NCBI RefSeq assembly: GCF_003472385.1
Contig: NZ_QRLV01000004.1
Location: forward strand, 124,001 to 188,000
DNA: 64,000 bases
Direction: 5' to 3'
DNA from: Sutterella sp. AM11-39
Lineage (GTDB): Bacteria; Pseudomonadota; Gammaproteobacteria; Burkholderiales; Burkholderiaceae_F
Made by a program: the position numbers and the translations under genes. Below, in pieces: positions 63,637-64,000 of the stretch. The notes beneath the pieces are model-generated. The model ran no database searches. It was not told the DNA's origin and saw only the letters and a program-made list of their open reading frames with translations. The first letter of the stretch is position 1. Each line of letters starts with the position of its first letter.

Positions 63637-64000
63637 TGACAGCTTCCGTAATTGCGCAAGTGGTTATGGTATTGACGTTGCTCCTGATGATTACGGGCAA
63701 AACGCCGATCTACATGACCGCAATCGTCGGCGCAACGCTCTCGGCTTTGATTGCCGGTTTCCCCATTATGGGAAGCGCCGAAATGACCATTGCCAAGATG
63801 GTTAACACCGGTCTGAACCCTGTGATCGCCGACATGACGGGCATCTTGCTCTTCATCGGCATCATGCAGGCCACCGGCTTCCTTGACGTTATCATTCGCG
63901 ACATCGTGCGCGTCGGCAACAAGCTCGGCGGCGGCACCGGCGTTTGCTCCGCCGGCGGTATCGCTGCAGGTGTGATCGGCGCTCTGACCGGTTTCACGCA
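63637..64000 (+). CDS. Organic-anion transporter, N-terminal part (partial)
   Basis: Only the first 121 codons are in the window. They encode at least three hydrophobic segments, with VVMVLTLLLMITGKTPIYMTA first and the motif TGILLFIGIMQATGFLD. A glycine-rich re-entrant-like stretch, GNKLGGGTGVCSAGGIAAG, follows. The pattern fits large anion permeases of the DcuC/TRAP-large/citrate-transporter type; the exact family cannot be settled from this fragment. AAAGGA lies 7 nt before the ATG at 63637. An ATG at 63630 opens a different, unrelated frame. The preceding two-component system probably controls it. Confidence 0.75.

Overview
The window looks like chromosome from a Gram-negative betaproteobacterium of the order Burkholderiales. 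My best guess is a gut-type member of the Sutterellaceae (Sutterella/Parasutterella-like); this is inference from gene content, not from a search. Supporting points are the pyrG-kdsA-eno-ftsB block typical of Betaproteobacteria, outer-membrane biogenesis genes (skp, bamA, rseP, kdsA), a Burkholderiales-style porin, anaerobic nucleotide reduction (nrdD/nrdG), and several multiheme and flavin reductases typical of asaccharolytic anaerobes or microaerophiles. Most genes are on the minus strand.

Layout. 1-3017 (minus): end of skp/ompH and bamA. 3367-14519: a respiratory accessory region with a Crp/Fnr regulator, a diheme cytochrome c peroxidase, a small tetraheme cytochrome followed by a Tat-exported flavoprotein, a porin, an exported dipeptidase E-like protein, a fused tetraheme flavocytochrome c, a LysR regulator and a ferric-reductase-like transmembrane flavoprotein. 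14728-29947 (minus): an FMN oxidoreductase, rseP, nrdG, nrdD, dxr, a metallophosphoesterase, an unpaired NarX-like sensor kinase, parC, rmuC and gltS. 30236-37091 (minus): htpG behind a good sigma-32-type promoter, a small unknown protein, ftsB, eno, kdsA and pyrG. 37247-42498 (minus): cdsA, uppS, frr, pyrH, tsf and rpsB. 42705-47859 (minus): a sodium:solute symporter, an ADP-ribosylglycohydrolase-family protein, dusA, an RhlE-type helicase and tRNA-Leu(UAA).

47948-54377 (plus) is a compact operon: TolC-like, HlyD-like, a tandem-fused double ABC-2 permease, a protein with a DUF4143 region but no visible P-loop, and a lipoprotein. No ABC ATPase is encoded with it. 54568-59561 (minus) is the fatty-acid cluster fabF, acpP, fabG, fabD, fabH and rpmF. 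It lacks plsX; in its place is a 210-bp GC-rich structured segment ending in a strong terminator. 60142-64000 (plus) holds a histidine kinase, an OmpR-type regulator and the start of a transporter.

How the parts fit. The envelope, translation and lipid genes are core functions whose usual single cluster (rpsB-tsf-pyrH-frr-uppS-cdsA-dxr-rseP-bamA-skp) is here broken up by other blocks. The accessory genes describe periplasmic electron transfer to small organic acceptors, peroxide removal, uptake of glutamate and probably other organic acids, and their sensing. The items most worth a second look are the exporter operon without an ATPase, the P-loop-less DUF4143 protein, the paired palindromes before the tetraheme cytochrome, the altered flavocytochrome active site, the NarX-like sensor with a changed nitrate-binding position, and the structured segment that stands where plsX is expected.
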